From Roseateles puraquae (GTDB lineage: Bacteria > Pseudomonadota > Gammaproteobacteria > Burkholderiales > Burkholderiaceae_C): 64,000 nt of DNA. The notes below the pieces were generated by a model. The model did not search any database and had not been told where the DNA came from. It worked only from the letters and a program-made list of their open reading frames with translations. The position numbers and the translations under genes are program-made. Below are positions 7,500-16,590 of this stretch, piece by piece. Position 1 is the first letter of the stretch; every line of letters starts with the position of its first letter. The stretch is from positions 124,001 to 188,000 of the forward strand of contig NZ_NISI01000010.1 in the NCBI RefSeq assembly GCF_002205845.1. Reading direction: 5' to 3'.

Positions 7500-7514
7500 A
7501 CCTTCTAAGAAGGT
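7500..7514. promoter_or_regulatory. 15-bp perfect palindrome beside the island junction
   Basis: ACCTTCT-A-AGAAGGT has 7-nt arms with a single central base. It lies between the recombinase start (7493) and the yifB breakpoint (about 7535). This position suits either a recombinase-binding site of an attachment region or an autoregulatory operator of the recombinase. The assignment is inferred from position. Confidence 0.45.
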
Positions 7515-7518
7515 GCCA

Positions 7519-7632
7519 TTATCGCTCCAGCTTTGTGAAGGAGGGCAGCCCGTTGGCCAAATGGACTTCGACGGTCACCGGCGCGGCGGCGAGGCCGTCG
7601 AGCGCACGGGAATGGACGGTGGCAAGGCTCAT
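7519..7632 (-). pseudogene. comM: yifB/comM, N-terminal fragment interrupted by the island
   Basis: The ATG at 7632 begins MSLATVHSRALDGLAAAPVT and continues through VEVHLANGLPSFT, the conserved start of the YifB/ComM Mg-chelatase-like AAA+ ATPase family (normally about 500 residues). In relatives GLPSFT is followed by LVGL; here it is followed by KLER and a stop at 7519. Identity to the family therefore ends at about 7535-7539, which marks the junction with the island. The remainder would lie beyond the left edge of this window if the insertion is simple. ComM is a helicase that extends branch migration during natural transformation, so transformation may be impaired. Disruption of comM by islands is well known in Acinetobacter (AbaR-type). 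Confidence 0.85.
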
Positions 7633-7708
7633 CGCCGCACGGTAGGCGTGCCTGCGGAGGGCCGTCCAGCGGCCACCTGCAGCCCTCCCGCGTGCGGTTT
7701 TCACGCCC

Positions 7709-7725
7709 TGCACTGCGGCGGTGCG
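7709..7725 (+). promoter_or_regulatory. Candidate NtrC site 1
   Basis: TGCACT-GCGGC-GGTGCG matches the NtrC dyad TGCACC-N5-GGTGCA at 10 of 12 positions. It is centred about 127 nt upstream of the predicted sigma-54 transcription start, a usual enhancer distance. Confidence 0.5.
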
Positions 7726-7741
7726 CGGCCGCCGAGATTGG

Positions 7742-7758
7742 TGCGCCAGATTGGTGCA
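7742..7758 (+). promoter_or_regulatory. Candidate NtrC site 2
   Basis: TGCGCC-AGATT-GGTGCA matches the NtrC dyad at 11 of 12 positions. It lies 33 nt (about three helical turns) from site 1, so two dimers would sit on the same face of the DNA, as at other NtrC enhancers. Confidence 0.65.
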
Positions 7759-7815
7759 TTGGGTTCCGGGCTGGCTGCCGCCGGCCCAGATTCGTGCAAA
7801 CGCCGGCCCGGGCGC

Positions 7816-7832
7816 TTGGCACGGAAGCTGCA
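7816..7832 (+). promoter_or_regulatory. Sigma-54 promoter for torF-glnK-amtB
   Basis: TTGGCACGGAAGCTGCA fits the -24/-12 consensus YTGGCACGRNNNTTGCW with a single mismatch (C for the first T of TTGC). Transcription would start near 7844, leaving a leader of about 38 nt before the torF ATG at 7882. With the two upstream NtrC-like dyads this is a complete nitrogen-control region. It is shared with the promoter area of the broken divergent yifB. Confidence 0.75.
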
Positions 7833-7881
7833 ATTCCCCGGCAGACCGTCCTTTTCCAACACTTGATTGAGGAGATTCGCC

Positions 7882-8610
7882 ATGAAGTTGTCCCCTTCGC
7901 TGCTCGTTCTGGCCATGGCTGCCGTCGTCCTGCCGGCCGCTGCCGACGAGCCGGCGCCGGACCCGCTGTCGTTCAACATCGGCGCGGTGTCTGAGTACCG
8001 CTACCGTGGCATCTCCCAAACGCGCCTGAAGCCGGCCCTGCAAGGCGGCATCGACTACGCCGACCCGAGCGGCTTCTACGTCGGCACCTGGGCCTCGACG
8101 ATCAAGTGGATCAAGGACGCCGGTGGCGACGCCCAGGTCGAGATCGACCTGTACGGCGGCTACAAGACCGAGATCTCCAAGGGCCTGACCCTGGACGTCG
8201 GCCTGCTGCAGTACTACTACCCCAGCAACAAGCTCAACCCCAGCGCGAACACGCTGGAGGTGTACGGCGCCCTGAGCTTTGGCCCCGTGACGGCCAAGTA
8301 TTCGCAGAGCACGACCAACCTGTTCGGCTTTGCCGACAGCAAGAACTCGGGCTACTTCGACGTGACGGCCAACTTCGACCTCGGCGACGGCATGACCCTG
8401 ACGCCGCACGTCGGTCACCAGACTGTCAAGCGCAACTCGGCCGCGTCCTACACCGACTACTCGCTGACCCTGGCCAAGGACTTTTCCGGCCTGGTGGTCA
8501 GCGGCGCCGTCATCGGCACCGATGCCAGCAAGACGGCCTATGCCAGCCCGGTCAACGGCAAGTTCATGGGCAAGACCATGCTGGTCGTCGGCCTGAAGAA
8601 GACCTTCTAA
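7882..8610 (+). CDS. TorF family putative porin
   Basis: 242 residues. The ATG at 7882 has a GAGGAG box 7 nt upstream and starts a signal peptide (about 1-20, ending AAADE); the in-frame codon at 7867 lacks support. The mature protein starts SFNIGAVSEYRYRGISQT, the hallmark of the TIGR02001 outer-membrane family, is built of alternating beta strands and ends in the outer-membrane-targeting pattern VVGLKKTF with terminal Phe. In Burkholderiales this gene typically precedes glnK-amtB and probably passes small nitrogenous solutes across the outer membrane (inference). It shares the sigma-54/NtrC promoter with the genes that follow. Confidence 0.9.
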   Translation: MKLSPSLLVLAMAAVVLPAAADEPAPDPLSFNIGAVSEYRYRGISQTRLKPALQGGIDYADPSGFYVGTWASTIKWIKDAGGDAQVEIDLYGGYKTEISKGLTLDVGLLQYYYPSNKLNPSANTLEVYGALSFGPVTAKYSQSTTNLFGFADSKNSGYFDVTANFDLGDGMTLTPHVGHQTVKRNSAASYTDYSLTLAKDFSGLVVSGAVIGTDASKTAYASPVNGKFMGKTMLVVGLKKTF

Positions 8611-8967
<357 letters not shown>

Positions 8968-9002
8968 AGCGCGCTCATAACAACCGTTTGGAGAAACCTC
9001 AA

Positions 9003-10541
9003 ATGAAGAAACTCCTCGCCGGCCTTGCGCTCGCCGCCGGCCTGCTCGCGCCAGCCGCCTGGGCCCAGGACCCAGCCTCGGCGCCGGCCTCCGCCGCTGT
9101 CACGGCCGTGGCTGACGCGCCCGCTTCCGCTCCGGCGGCTGACGCCGCAGCCTCGGCCCCGGCTGAGGCCGCCTCGGCCGCCGCCCCGGCCGTGCAGCCC
9201 AACAAGGGCGACACCTCCTGGATGATGCTGTCCACCCTGCTGGTCATCCTGATGACGGTGCCGGGTCTGGCCCTGTTCTACGGCGGCCTGGTGCGCAGCA
9301 AGAACATGCTGTCGGTGCTGATGCAGGTCATGGTCGGCTTCTCGCTGATCGTCGTGCTGTGGTTCCTGTACGGCTACAGCTTCGCGTTCACCGAAGGGGG
9401 AGCAGCGACCGGGAAGTTCATCGGCGGGACCGATCGTCTCTTCATGAAGGGCATCTGGGACAACGTCGCCGGTACCTTCGCCCTCGGCGCCACCTTCAGC
9501 AAGGGTGTGCCGATGTACGAGATCGTGTTCGCGGCCTTCCAGGCGACCTTCGCCGGCATCACTGCTTGCCTTATCGTCGGCGCCTTCGCCGAGCGCATCA
9601 AGTTCTCGGCCGTGCTTGCCTTCCTGACGCTGTGGTTCACCTTCAGCTACCTGCCCATCGCCCACATGGTGTGGTTCTGGGCCGGCCCGGATGCCTACAC
9701 GGCTGCCGCCGTGGTGGATGAGACCAACGCCAAGGCGGGTCTGATCTGGCAGTGGGGCGCGCTGGACTTCGCGGGCGGTACCGTGGTGCACATCAACGCC
9801 GCCGTCGCCGGCCTCGTGGGTGCCTTCATGGTGGGCAAGCGCGTGGGCTACGGCAAGGAAGCCTTCACGCCGCACAGCCTGACGCTGACCATGGTCGGTG
9901 CCTCGCTGCTGTGGGTGGGCTGGTTCGGCTTCAACGCCGGCTCCGCCCTGGAAGCCAACGGCTTCGCCGCCCTGGCCTTCATCAACACCTTCGCCGCCAC
10001 GGCCGCTGCCGTGCTGGCCTGGTGCATCGGTGAAGCCCTGCTCAAGGGCAAGGCCTCGATGCTGGGTGCTGCTTCGGGTGCCGTTGCCGGCCTCGTGGCG
10101 ATCACCCCCGCTGCCGGCAACGTCGGCATCGGTGGTGGCCTGGTCATCGGCTTCATCGCCGGCTTCGCCTGCCTGTGGGGCGTGTCCGGCCTGAAGAAGC
10201 TGCTGGGTGCTGACGACTCGCTGGATGTCTTCGGCGTCCACGGCGTGGGCGGCATCATCGGCGCGCTGCTGACCGGCGTGTTCAACAGCCCCAACCTGGG
10301 CGGCCCGAGCGCCGTGGGTGACTGGGTCACGGCCGCCATGGTCGCCCCGGACGCCTACTCCATCGCCAGCCAGGTCTGGATCCAGGCCAAGGCGGTGCTG
10401 GTGACCATCGTCTGGTCGGGCGTGGTCTCGGTGGTGGCCTACAAGCTGGTCGACCTGACCATCGGCCTGCGCGTCACCGAAGAGGAAGAACGCGAAGGCC
10501 TGGACATCTCGTCGCACGGCGAGACGGCCTATCACAAGTGA
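9003..10541 (+). CDS. amtB: Ammonium transporter AmtB
   Basis: 512 residues from the ATG at 9003 (GGAG 9 nt upstream). Residues 1-20 are a signal peptide ending AWAQ. An unusual Ala/Pro/Ser-rich stretch (about 23-70) precedes the first conserved helix (DTSWMMLSTLLVILMTVPGL). The remaining sequence carries 11 membrane helices with family motifs such as FYGGLVR, WFWAGPDAY-type loops, GGTVVHINAAVAGL and DVFGVHGVGGIIGALLTG, including the twin pore histidines. It conducts ammonium across the inner membrane and is gated by GlnK. A strong terminator follows, so torF-glnK-amtB is a closed operon. Confidence 0.95.
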   Translation: MKKLLAGLALAAGLLAPAAWAQDPASAPASAAVTAVADAPASAPAADAAASAPAEAASAAAPAVQPNKGDTSWMMLSTLLVILMTVPGLALFYGGLVRSKNMLSVLMQVMVGFSLIVVLWFLYGYSFAFTEGGAATGKFIGGTDRLFMKGIWDNVAGTFALGATFSKGVPMYEIVFAAFQATFAGITACLIVGAFAERIKFSAVLAFLTLWFTFSYLPIAHMVWFWAGPDAYTAAAVVDETNAKAGLIWQWGALDFAGGTVVHINAAVAGLVGAFMVGKRVGYGKEAFTPHSLTLTMVGASLLWVGWFGFNAGSALEANGFAALAFINTFAATAAAVLAWCIGEALLKGKASMLGAASGAVAGLVAITPAAGNVGIGGGLVIGFIAGFACLWGVSGLKKLLGADDSLDVFGVHGVGGIIGALLTGVFNSPNLGGPSAVGDWVTAAMVAPDAYSIASQVWIQAKAVLVTIVWSGVVSVVAYKLVDLTIGLRVTEEEEREGLDISSHGETAYHK

Positions 10542-10583
10542 TCTGACGTGAGCGGCCGGCGCCTGCCGGTCCTCTTTCACGCA

Positions 10584-10619
10584 AAGCCGCCCCGCGCCAC
10601 CTGGCCGGGGCGGCTTTTT
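10584..10619 (+). terminator. Rho-independent terminator after amtB
   Basis: Perfect 10-bp stem AAGCCGCCCC (10584-10593) / GGGGCGGCTT (10607-10616) with a 13-nt loop, followed by further T residues to 10619. Confidence 0.9.
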
Positions 10620-10656
10620 CATGGGCGGGCGAGGCAGGCCGTTATGCTGGCCCGCC

Positions 10657-11781
10657 ATGGATGTGATCACCCTGCTGTCGGCGGTGCTGGTCAATGCGCT
10701 GCTGATGCTGCTGGCGCTGGCGGTCAGCGTTGGCATCCGCGCCCGCGGTGGATTGCAGGCCTGGCAGCTGATGTTGCTCGGCCAGGCGCTCGGCTTCGGT
10801 CTGCTGATCGCGGCGACCCAGGTCTGGCCGCTGGTGATGGCCACGCTGGGGGTGATGGCGCTGAGCGGTTCGGCGTCGGCCATGGTGCTGACCTCCGCCC
10901 GTTTCCTGAGCCAGCCCGTGCCTCGTCGCGGCTTGTGGCTGCCGCCGCTGCTGCTGGGCATCGTGCACGTGTTCCTGTTCCCGGACCTGAAGCAGACCAC
11001 CGGCGTCACCAATCTCACCATCAGCCTGCAGATCGGCTGGGCGAGCTGGCTGCTGCTCAACGGGGCGGGGCGGGTGCGCTGGCGCTGGCTGTGCGGCGTG
11101 GCGGCCCTGGCCAATGCGGTGTTGACCTTCGCCCGCGGCGTGCTGGTGCTGGGCTGGCCGGAGATCTACCCGCGCTTCCTGGTGCCGCACCCCATCAACA
11201 TCTCCCACCTCATGCTGCTCAATGCCAGCCTGGTGCTGGGCACCATGGGCTTCTTGCTGGCGCACCGCGATGCCGCCGAGCAGGCGCTGGTGCGACTCGC
11301 CTCACTGGACACCCTCACCGGCCTGCTGAACCGGCGCGAATGGATGCAGCGCGCCGGCCGGGCGCTCGGCACCGCCTCCGAGGGGGCCGTGTTGCTGATG
11401 CTGGACCTGGACCATTTCAAGCGCATCAACGACGAGCGCGGTCATCCGGTGGGTGACGAGGTGCTCAAGCTGGCGGGGGAGGTGCTGCGCGGCGAATTGC
11501 GCGCCACCGACCTGATCGGCCGCTACGGCGGGGAGGAGTTCTGCCTGCTGCTGCGGCACTGTGACCCCGAGGCCTTTGGCCGGCTGGACGCCCGGCTGCA
11601 CCAGGCCCTGCGGCGGCGCTGCGAGGCCAGCCTCGGCTTTGCCGTGGATTTCAGTGCCGGCGCAGTGCGGGTGCCACCAGGCGAGACCCTGTCCTCGGCC
11701 ATCCAGCGCGCCGATGACCAGCTCTACCGCGCCAAGCATGCCGGCCGGGCCCAGACCTGCTGTGCCCCAGGCGTCTTGTGA
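10657..11781 (+). CDS. Membrane diguanylate cyclase (GGEEF)
   Basis: 374 residues from the ATG at 10657. About six transmembrane helices (residues 1-200) form an unclassified sensor module. The GGDEF domain starts near 215 (LASLDTLTGLLNRR) and has DLDHFKRINDERGHPVGD and the active site GGEEF at about 291-295. RATD five residues before GGEEF is the c-di-GMP product-inhibition site (RxxD). It should therefore make c-di-GMP from two GTP under feedback control. It stands alone between the amtB terminator and gshA. The signal sensed is unknown. Confidence 0.92.
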   Translation: MDVITLLSAVLVNALLMLLALAVSVGIRARGGLQAWQLMLLGQALGFGLLIAATQVWPLVMATLGVMALSGSASAMVLTSARFLSQPVPRRGLWLPPLLLGIVHVFLFPDLKQTTGVTNLTISLQIGWASWLLLNGAGRVRWRWLCGVAALANAVLTFARGVLVLGWPEIYPRFLVPHPINISHLMLLNASLVLGTMGFLLAHRDAAEQALVRLASLDTLTGLLNRREWMQRAGRALGTASEGAVLLMLDLDHFKRINDERGHPVGDEVLKLAGEVLRGELRATDLIGRYGGEEFCLLLRHCDPEAFGRLDARLHQALRRRCEASLGFAVDFSAGAVRVPPGETLSSAIQRADDQLYRAKHAGRAQTCCAPGVL

Positions 11782-11834
11782 TCCTTTCGGCCGCCCCCAA
11801 GTGGGCGGTCGCCCAAGTTTGAGATCATTCGGTC

Positions 11835-13100
11835 ATGGTTCCCCATCTGATCACCGCCCTGAACGGCCCCATCAATGAGCTGGAAGCTCGCGTCCTGGAA
11901 TCCATGCCTGCTACCGAGCGCTGGTTCCGCCTCGAATGGATGGAGCACACGCCCACCTTCTACGCGTCGGTGGACCTGCGCAACGCCGGTTTCAAGCTGG
12001 CCCCCGTGGACACCAACCTCTTCCCCGGCGGCTTCAACCACCTGACCGCCCAGATGCTGCCCCAGGCCGTGCAGGCGGCCATGGCGGCCATCGAGAAGAT
12101 CTGCCCCGAGGCGCGCAACCTGCTGGTCATTCCCGAAACCGGCGCGCGCTGCAGCTTCTACCTGGACAACCTCGCCACGCTGGCCCGCATCTTCACGCAG
12201 GCCGGCCTGAACGTGCGCTTCGGGACGCTGGACACCGCGATCACCGAGCCCACCGAGATGCCGCTGGCCAATGGCGAGCGCATCACGCTGGAGCCCCTGG
12301 TGCGCAAGCGCGGCCGCCTGATGCTCAAGGGCTTCGACCCTTGCACCATCCTGCTCAACAACGACCTCGCCGCCGGCACGCCGCCGCAGCTGATGGGCCT
12401 GCATGAGCAATACCTGCTGCCGCCGCTGCACGCCGGCTGGACGGTGCGCCGCAAGAGCCAGCACTTCCGCGCCTACGACGAAGTGGCCAAGCGCTTCGGC
12501 AAGCTGCTGGGCATGGACCCCTGGCTGATCACGCCGATGTTCCAGAGCGTCGACCTGAACGGCAAGTCCGGCCTGGAGGCGCTCCAGACCGCAGCCGACG
12601 CGCAGCTCACCAAGGTGCGCCGCAAGTACAAGGAATACGGCATCAACGAAAAGCCCTTCGTCATCATCAAGAGCGACGTGGGCAGTTACGGCCGGGGCGT
12701 ATTGACGGTGCGTGACGCCAAGGACATTGAAAGCTTGGCCACCTCGCTGCCGGAGAACATCGGCCACGAGATCATCGTGCAGGAAGGCGTGCCCACGCAC
12801 GAGCGGGTGCACGAGGCGGTGGCTGAGCCGGTCGTTTACACCATGGACCGCTACGTGGTCGGCGGCTACTACCGCGTGCATGCTCACCGCGGCATCGACG
12901 AGAACCTGAACGCCCCGGGTGCCAGCTATGTGCCCTTGGCCTTCGCCGAGTCGCCTCATCTGCCCCGCCCGGGCGAAAAGCCGGGTGTGAGCGCGCCCAA
13001 CCGCTTCTACATGTACGGCGTCATCGGCCGGCTGGCGATGCTGGCGGCCAGCTACGAGCTCGAGGCGACCGACCCGCAGGCCGAAGCCGAGGCGGCCTGA
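11835..13100 (+). CDS. gshA: Glutamate-cysteine ligase, proteobacterial type
   Basis: 421 residues. The sequence matches the GshA type (TIGR02049) found in Betaproteobacteria and Acidithiobacillus, unrelated in length and motifs to E. coli GshA: RWFRLEWMEHTPTFYASVDLR near the start (residues about 28-48), then FKLAPVDTNLFPGGFNHL, IPETGARCSFYLDN, IIKSDVGSYGRGVLTV and DRYVVGGYYRVHA. It joins glutamate and cysteine using ATP, the first step of glutathione synthesis. gshB lies 10 kb downstream on the same strand but separately. The start at 11835 fits the family N-terminus. Confidence 0.93.
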   Translation: MVPHLITALNGPINELEARVLESMPATERWFRLEWMEHTPTFYASVDLRNAGFKLAPVDTNLFPGGFNHLTAQMLPQAVQAAMAAIEKICPEARNLLVIPETGARCSFYLDNLATLARIFTQAGLNVRFGTLDTAITEPTEMPLANGERITLEPLVRKRGRLMLKGFDPCTILLNNDLAAGTPPQLMGLHEQYLLPPLHAGWTVRRKSQHFRAYDEVAKRFGKLLGMDPWLITPMFQSVDLNGKSGLEALQTAADAQLTKVRRKYKEYGINEKPFVIIKSDVGSYGRGVLTVRDAKDIESLATSLPENIGHEIIVQEGVPTHERVHEAVAEPVVYTMDRYVVGGYYRVHAHRGIDENLNAPGASYVPLAFAESPHLPRPGEKPGVSAPNRFYMYGVIGRLAMLAASYELEATDPQAEAEAA

Positions 13101-13130
13101 GCACCGGCCGGCGCCCGCCGGCCGGTGCTC
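13099..13130 (+). terminator. Long perfect hairpin at the end of gshA
   Basis: GAGCACCGGCCGGCG (13099-13113) pairs perfectly with CGCCGGCCGGTGCTC (13116-13130). The stem begins inside the gshA stop codon. No T-tract follows, so it may stop transcription weakly or protect the mRNA 3' end. The remaining bases to 13274 show only a TTTTG-N10-CAAAA inverted repeat near 13190-13210. Confidence 0.6.
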
Positions 13131-13274
13131 AGGGCTCGCCGGCGTTGGCTACGCGCGTCATCGCGCGGCGTCAAGCCTCGCTTACGTGGTTTTGCTGCAC
13201 CGCACAAAACACCAAAACCGGGCGCAAAATCCCCACTTTCGATAACGCCACCCCAAGCCGGTGGCCACTGTGAA

Positions 13275-15158
13275 GTGAGTTCTTCCCACGCGGCCCGCAG
13301 CCCTTCGGCGATGGCGGGCTTGACCCTCGGGGCTCTGGGGGTCGTCTATGGCGACATCGGCACCAGCCCGCTGTACGCCCTCAAAGAAGTCTTCCATGGC
13401 GGGCATGTCGCCACGACGCCCGACAACATCCTCGGGGTGCTCTCCCTGCTGTTCTGGACGATGACGGTCATCGTCTCGATCAAGTACGTGCTGCTCATCC
13501 TGCGCGCGGACAACAACGGCGAGGGCGGTCTGATCGCGATGCTGGCCCTGGCCACCAATGCGGTGAACGACAAGCCCACGCTGCGCCGCTCGCTGATGAT
13601 GGTGGGCCTGTTCGGCACCGCCATCTTCTTCGGCGATGCGGTCATCACGCCGGCCATGACGGTGCTGGGCGCCGTCGAGGGCATCGACGTCTACGAGCCG
13701 CAGTTGCACGACGCCATCCTGCCGCTGACCCTCATCGTCATGACGGGCCTGTTCGCCGTGCAGCGCTTCGGCACCAGCGGCATCGGCAAGGCCTTCGGGC
13801 CGGTCATGCTGGCCTGGTTCCTCGTGCTGGCGGCGCTGGGTGTGCCGCACATCATCGACAACCCGCATGTGCTCGTTGCGGTGAACCCGCTGTACGCGCT
13901 GCACTTCTGCCTGGAATACCGCTGGGTGGCGTTCGTGGCATTGGGCGCGGTGGTGCTGGTGGTGACCGGCGGCGAGGCGCTCTATGCCGACCTGGGCCAC
14001 TTCGGCAAGAAGCCCATCCGCATCGCCTGGTATGGCGTGGTCATGCCTGCCCTGGTGCTGAACTACTTCGGCCAGGGCGCCATGCTGCTGGACAACCCCG
14101 AGGGCGTGAAGAACCCGTTCTTCCTGCTCGCCCCCGACTGGGCCGAGATCCCGCTCTTCCTGCTCGCCACCGCGGCGGCTATCGTGGCTTCGCAGGCCCT
14201 CATCACCGCAGCCTTCTCGGTCACCAAGCAGGCGATCCAGCTGGGCATCCTGCCGCGGCTGCGCATCCTGCACACCAGCGTGCGCGACACCGGCCAGATC
14301 TACGTTCCCTTCGTGAACTGGAGCCTGTACGTGCTCGTGATCGTGGCCGTGGTGTTCTTCGGCTCGTCGAGCAAGCTGGCCGGCGCTTACGGCGTGGCGG
14401 TCACGATCGACATGACCATCACCACCGTGATGACCTTCTTCGTCATCCGCTTCGGCTGGAAGTACCCGCTCGCGCTGTGCGTGGCGGCCACCGGCATCTT
14501 CTTCCTGATCGACGTGACCTTCCTCGCGTCCAACCTGCTGAAGATCGCCGCGGGCGGCTGGTTCCCGCTGCTGATCGGGATCGGCATGTTCACGCTCATG
14601 CTGACCTGGAAGCAGGGCCGCCGCCAGCTCTCGGCCAAGCTGCGCGAAGACGCCATCGAGCTCACGGCCTTCCTGGAGGCCGTCTTCATCAACCCGCCCA
14701 CGCGCGTGGCCGGCACGGCGGTGTTCCTGTCGGCTGAAAAGGGCTCCACGCCCAACGCGCTGCTGCACAACCTCAAGCACAACAAGGTCCTGCACGAGCA
14801 GAACATCTTTGTCACCGTGAAGCACCACGAGGTGCCCTGGATCGGCTTCGACAAGCGCTGCGAGGTCGAGCCCCTGGGCAACCACTGCTGGCAGGTGGCC
14901 CTGCACTTCGGCTTCAAGAACGAACCCGACGTGCCCGAGGCGCTGGAGCTGCTGAAGAAGCACGGCGTGCAGCTCGAGGAGATGGAAACCAGCTACTTCC
15001 TGAGCCGCGACATCGTCATCCCGACCATCGGCTCCGGCATGGCCCTGTGGCGCGAGAAGCTCTTCGCCAGCATGCACCGCAATGCCGCGGCGGCGGCGGA
15101 CTTCCTGCACCTGCCGACGAACCGCATCGTGGAGCTCGGCAGCAAGGTCGAGATCTGA
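13275..15158 (+). CDS. kup: Low-affinity potassium transporter Kup
   Basis: 627 residues from a GTG at 13275, which gives the family length (about 622-628) and N-terminus [20 protein letters not shown]; an ATG at 13311 is an alternative. [20 protein letters not shown] is the Kup signature. Twelve membrane helices extend to about residue 440 ([43 protein letters not shown]), followed by a cytoplasmic domain of about 190 residues ending [11 protein letters not shown]. It imports K+ with protons across the inner membrane. It starts 175 nt after gshA on the same strand. Confidence 0.95.
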   Translation: MSSSHAARSPSAMAGLTLGALGVVYGDIGTSPLYALKEVFHGGHVATTPDNILGVLSLLFWTMTVIVSIKYVLLILRADNNGEGGLIAMLALATNAVNDKPTLRRSLMMVGLFGTAIFFGDAVITPAMTVLGAVEGIDVYEPQLHDAILPLTLIVMTGLFAVQRFGTSGIGKAFGPVMLAWFLVLAALGVPHIIDNPHVLVAVNPLYALHFCLEYRWVAFVALGAVVLVVTGGEALYADLGHFGKKPIRIAWYGVVMPALVLNYFGQGAMLLDNPEGVKNPFFLLAPDWAEIPLFLLATAAAIVASQALITAAFSVTKQAIQLGILPRLRILHTSVRDTGQIYVPFVNWSLYVLVIVAVVFFGSSSKLAGAYGVAVTIDMTITTVMTFFVIRFGWKYPLALCVAATGIFFLIDVTFLASNLLKIAAGGWFPLLIGIGMFTLMLTWKQGRRQLSAKLREDAIELTAFLEAVFINPPTRVAGTAVFLSAEKGSTPNALLHNLKHNKVLHEQNIFVTVKHHEVPWIGFDKRCEVEPLGNHCWQVALHFGFKNEPDVPEALELLKKHGVQLEEMETSYFLSRDIVIPTIGSGMALWREKLFASMHRNAAAAADFLHLPTNRIVELGSKVEI

Positions 15159-15180
15159 CGCCGCGCGCAAGGCCGTCGCC

Positions 15181-16506
15181 ATGAGCTGGTCGCCGCGACG
15201 CAGCCGGGTGTGGATGGTCGCGGTGGCGCTCGCGCTGGCCAGCGGGGCGCTGAAGTGGTGGGTAGTCGAGGTGGCGCTGCAGCGATCGCCCGCCGGGCAG
15301 GGCAGCCGGGAGGCAGCGCCGTCGAAAGCGCCGGCAGCCTCAGCCTCAGGTCATCCGGCGAGTCGCGCGCAGGCGCTCCGCAGCGTCGCACCCACGGCCA
15401 GCGCGCCCACCCCGACGCTGTCACCGCGTGCCTTGCGCATGCAGGCCGACTGGTGCGGCTTCGGTGCCGCCGAGGCCAGCCGCGAGGACAGCGCCGGCCC
15501 AGCCTCGCCTGGTGAGCCGAGCGAACGGGCCCGAACAGACGGCGAGCAGGTCACGGCGCTTGCTCGTCAGCGGGTGCTGCAACGCTGGGCCGAGGCCCTG
15601 CGCCGGCGCGGTGATCCGCGTTCGCTGGCCCTGGCAGAGTGGATCGTTGCGCTCGACGGCGAGCCACGGGCCGATCTGGCGCGCAGCGCGATGCGGCTGC
15701 AGGCACTCGCCAGCGCCTCCACCGATCCGATGGTGACCGTGCTGGCGCTCGGCCGGCCCTGTGAGCCCGGTGTATGCCGGAACGTCGAGACCTCGCAATG
15801 GTCGCGGCTGGAGCCCGAGAACGTGCAGGCCTGGCTGGCGCTGACGGGGGCGCCGGGCCACGCGCCGGAATACCTGCTGGAGCGCATGGCCACGGTGGGC
15901 CGCTATTCGCGCAACTACCAGCAGGAGGTGGGGGAGCTGCTGCTGAGCGTCCTCCAGTTCGAGATGCCCGGGCTTGAAAACCAGGCGGAATCGGAGTTGC
16001 TCCTGAGCATGAGCGCGAGCTGGTCGCTGCCGGCATTTGCGCCCTTGACGGCCACCTGCCGCCGCCCGGAGGCAGATGCGCTGACGCGGTCCCGGTGTGA
16101 AGCCGTGGCGGCGCTGCTCTGGTCGCAGGGCAGTACGCTGGAGAGAGCCATCGCCCTGAGCGTGGCGGGCAGCGTGGTGCCGAAGTCCGCCGGCCAGCGC
16201 CGTCTCTGGGAGTCCCGCGCGACGGAGTACGAGGCCGTGCGCTTCCACAGCGAAGGCGGCCTGTTCCGCTTGCTCGACGGCGTGGTTGACAAACTGGCGG
16301 CCGGGCAGCCCTGCGATGCGTTGCCTCTCACGCGCCAATGGGCACGGGCGTCCGTTGAACGCAGCGACTGGGACCGTGCGCGTGCTGAGCTGCAGGCCAG
16401 CGGCGCCGACCTGGCTGATCTGTCCAGGCAGTGGCGCAACAAGGAGGGGCGCTCCGCGCTGGAGCGGCCACGACGGACAGGGGCGGCGGCGTCGTCACCG
16501 GGCTGA
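15181..16506 (+). CDS. Membrane-anchored protein of unknown function
   Basis: 441 residues from the ATG at 15181, 22 nt after kup (AAGG upstream). Basic N-terminus SPRRSRVW, then one transmembrane segment (about 11-30), an Ala/Pro/Ser-rich linker (about 35-85) and a largely helical periplasmic domain. Four or more Cys (DWCGF, GRPCEPGVCRN, TATCRRPE, RSRCEAV, QPCDALP) may form disulfides. No catalytic motif is seen and I recognise no family. It may be transcribed with kup. Confidence 0.7.
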   Translation: MSWSPRRSRVWMVAVALALASGALKWWVVEVALQRSPAGQGSREAAPSKAPAASASGHPASRAQALRSVAPTASAPTPTLSPRALRMQADWCGFGAAEASREDSAGPASPGEPSERARTDGEQVTALARQRVLQRWAEALRRRGDPRSLALAEWIVALDGEPRADLARSAMRLQALASASTDPMVTVLALGRPCEPGVCRNVETSQWSRLEPENVQAWLALTGAPGHAPEYLLERMATVGRYSRNYQQEVGELLLSVLQFEMPGLENQAESELLLSMSASWSLPAFAPLTATCRRPEADALTRSRCEAVAALLWSQGSTLERAIALSVAGSVVPKSAGQRRLWESRATEYEAVRFHSEGGLFRLLDGVVDKLAAGQPCDALPLTRQWARASVERSDWDRARAELQASGADLADLSRQWRNKEGRSALERPRRTGAAASSPG

Positions 16507-16544
16507 CGGCGTTGCAGCCGTCGATGACGAGGCGGGAGATCAGA

Positions 16545-16569
16545 AAGGAAAACGGCCCCGCAGGGCCGT
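16545..16569 (-). terminator. Terminator of the nitroreductase gene
   Basis: On the minus strand ACGGCCC-TGCG-GGGCCGT (16569-16552) is followed by TTTCC, a typical rho-independent signal 20 nt after the nitroreductase stop. Confidence 0.75.
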
Positions 16570-16590
16570 CGTTCAGGGCGCGTCGGGCGC

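Noticed and set aside
13131-13274. Riboswitch upstream of kup
   Set aside because: The leader has one short TTTTG/CAAAA repeat but no recognisable conserved core of a known K+- or nucleotide-sensing class.
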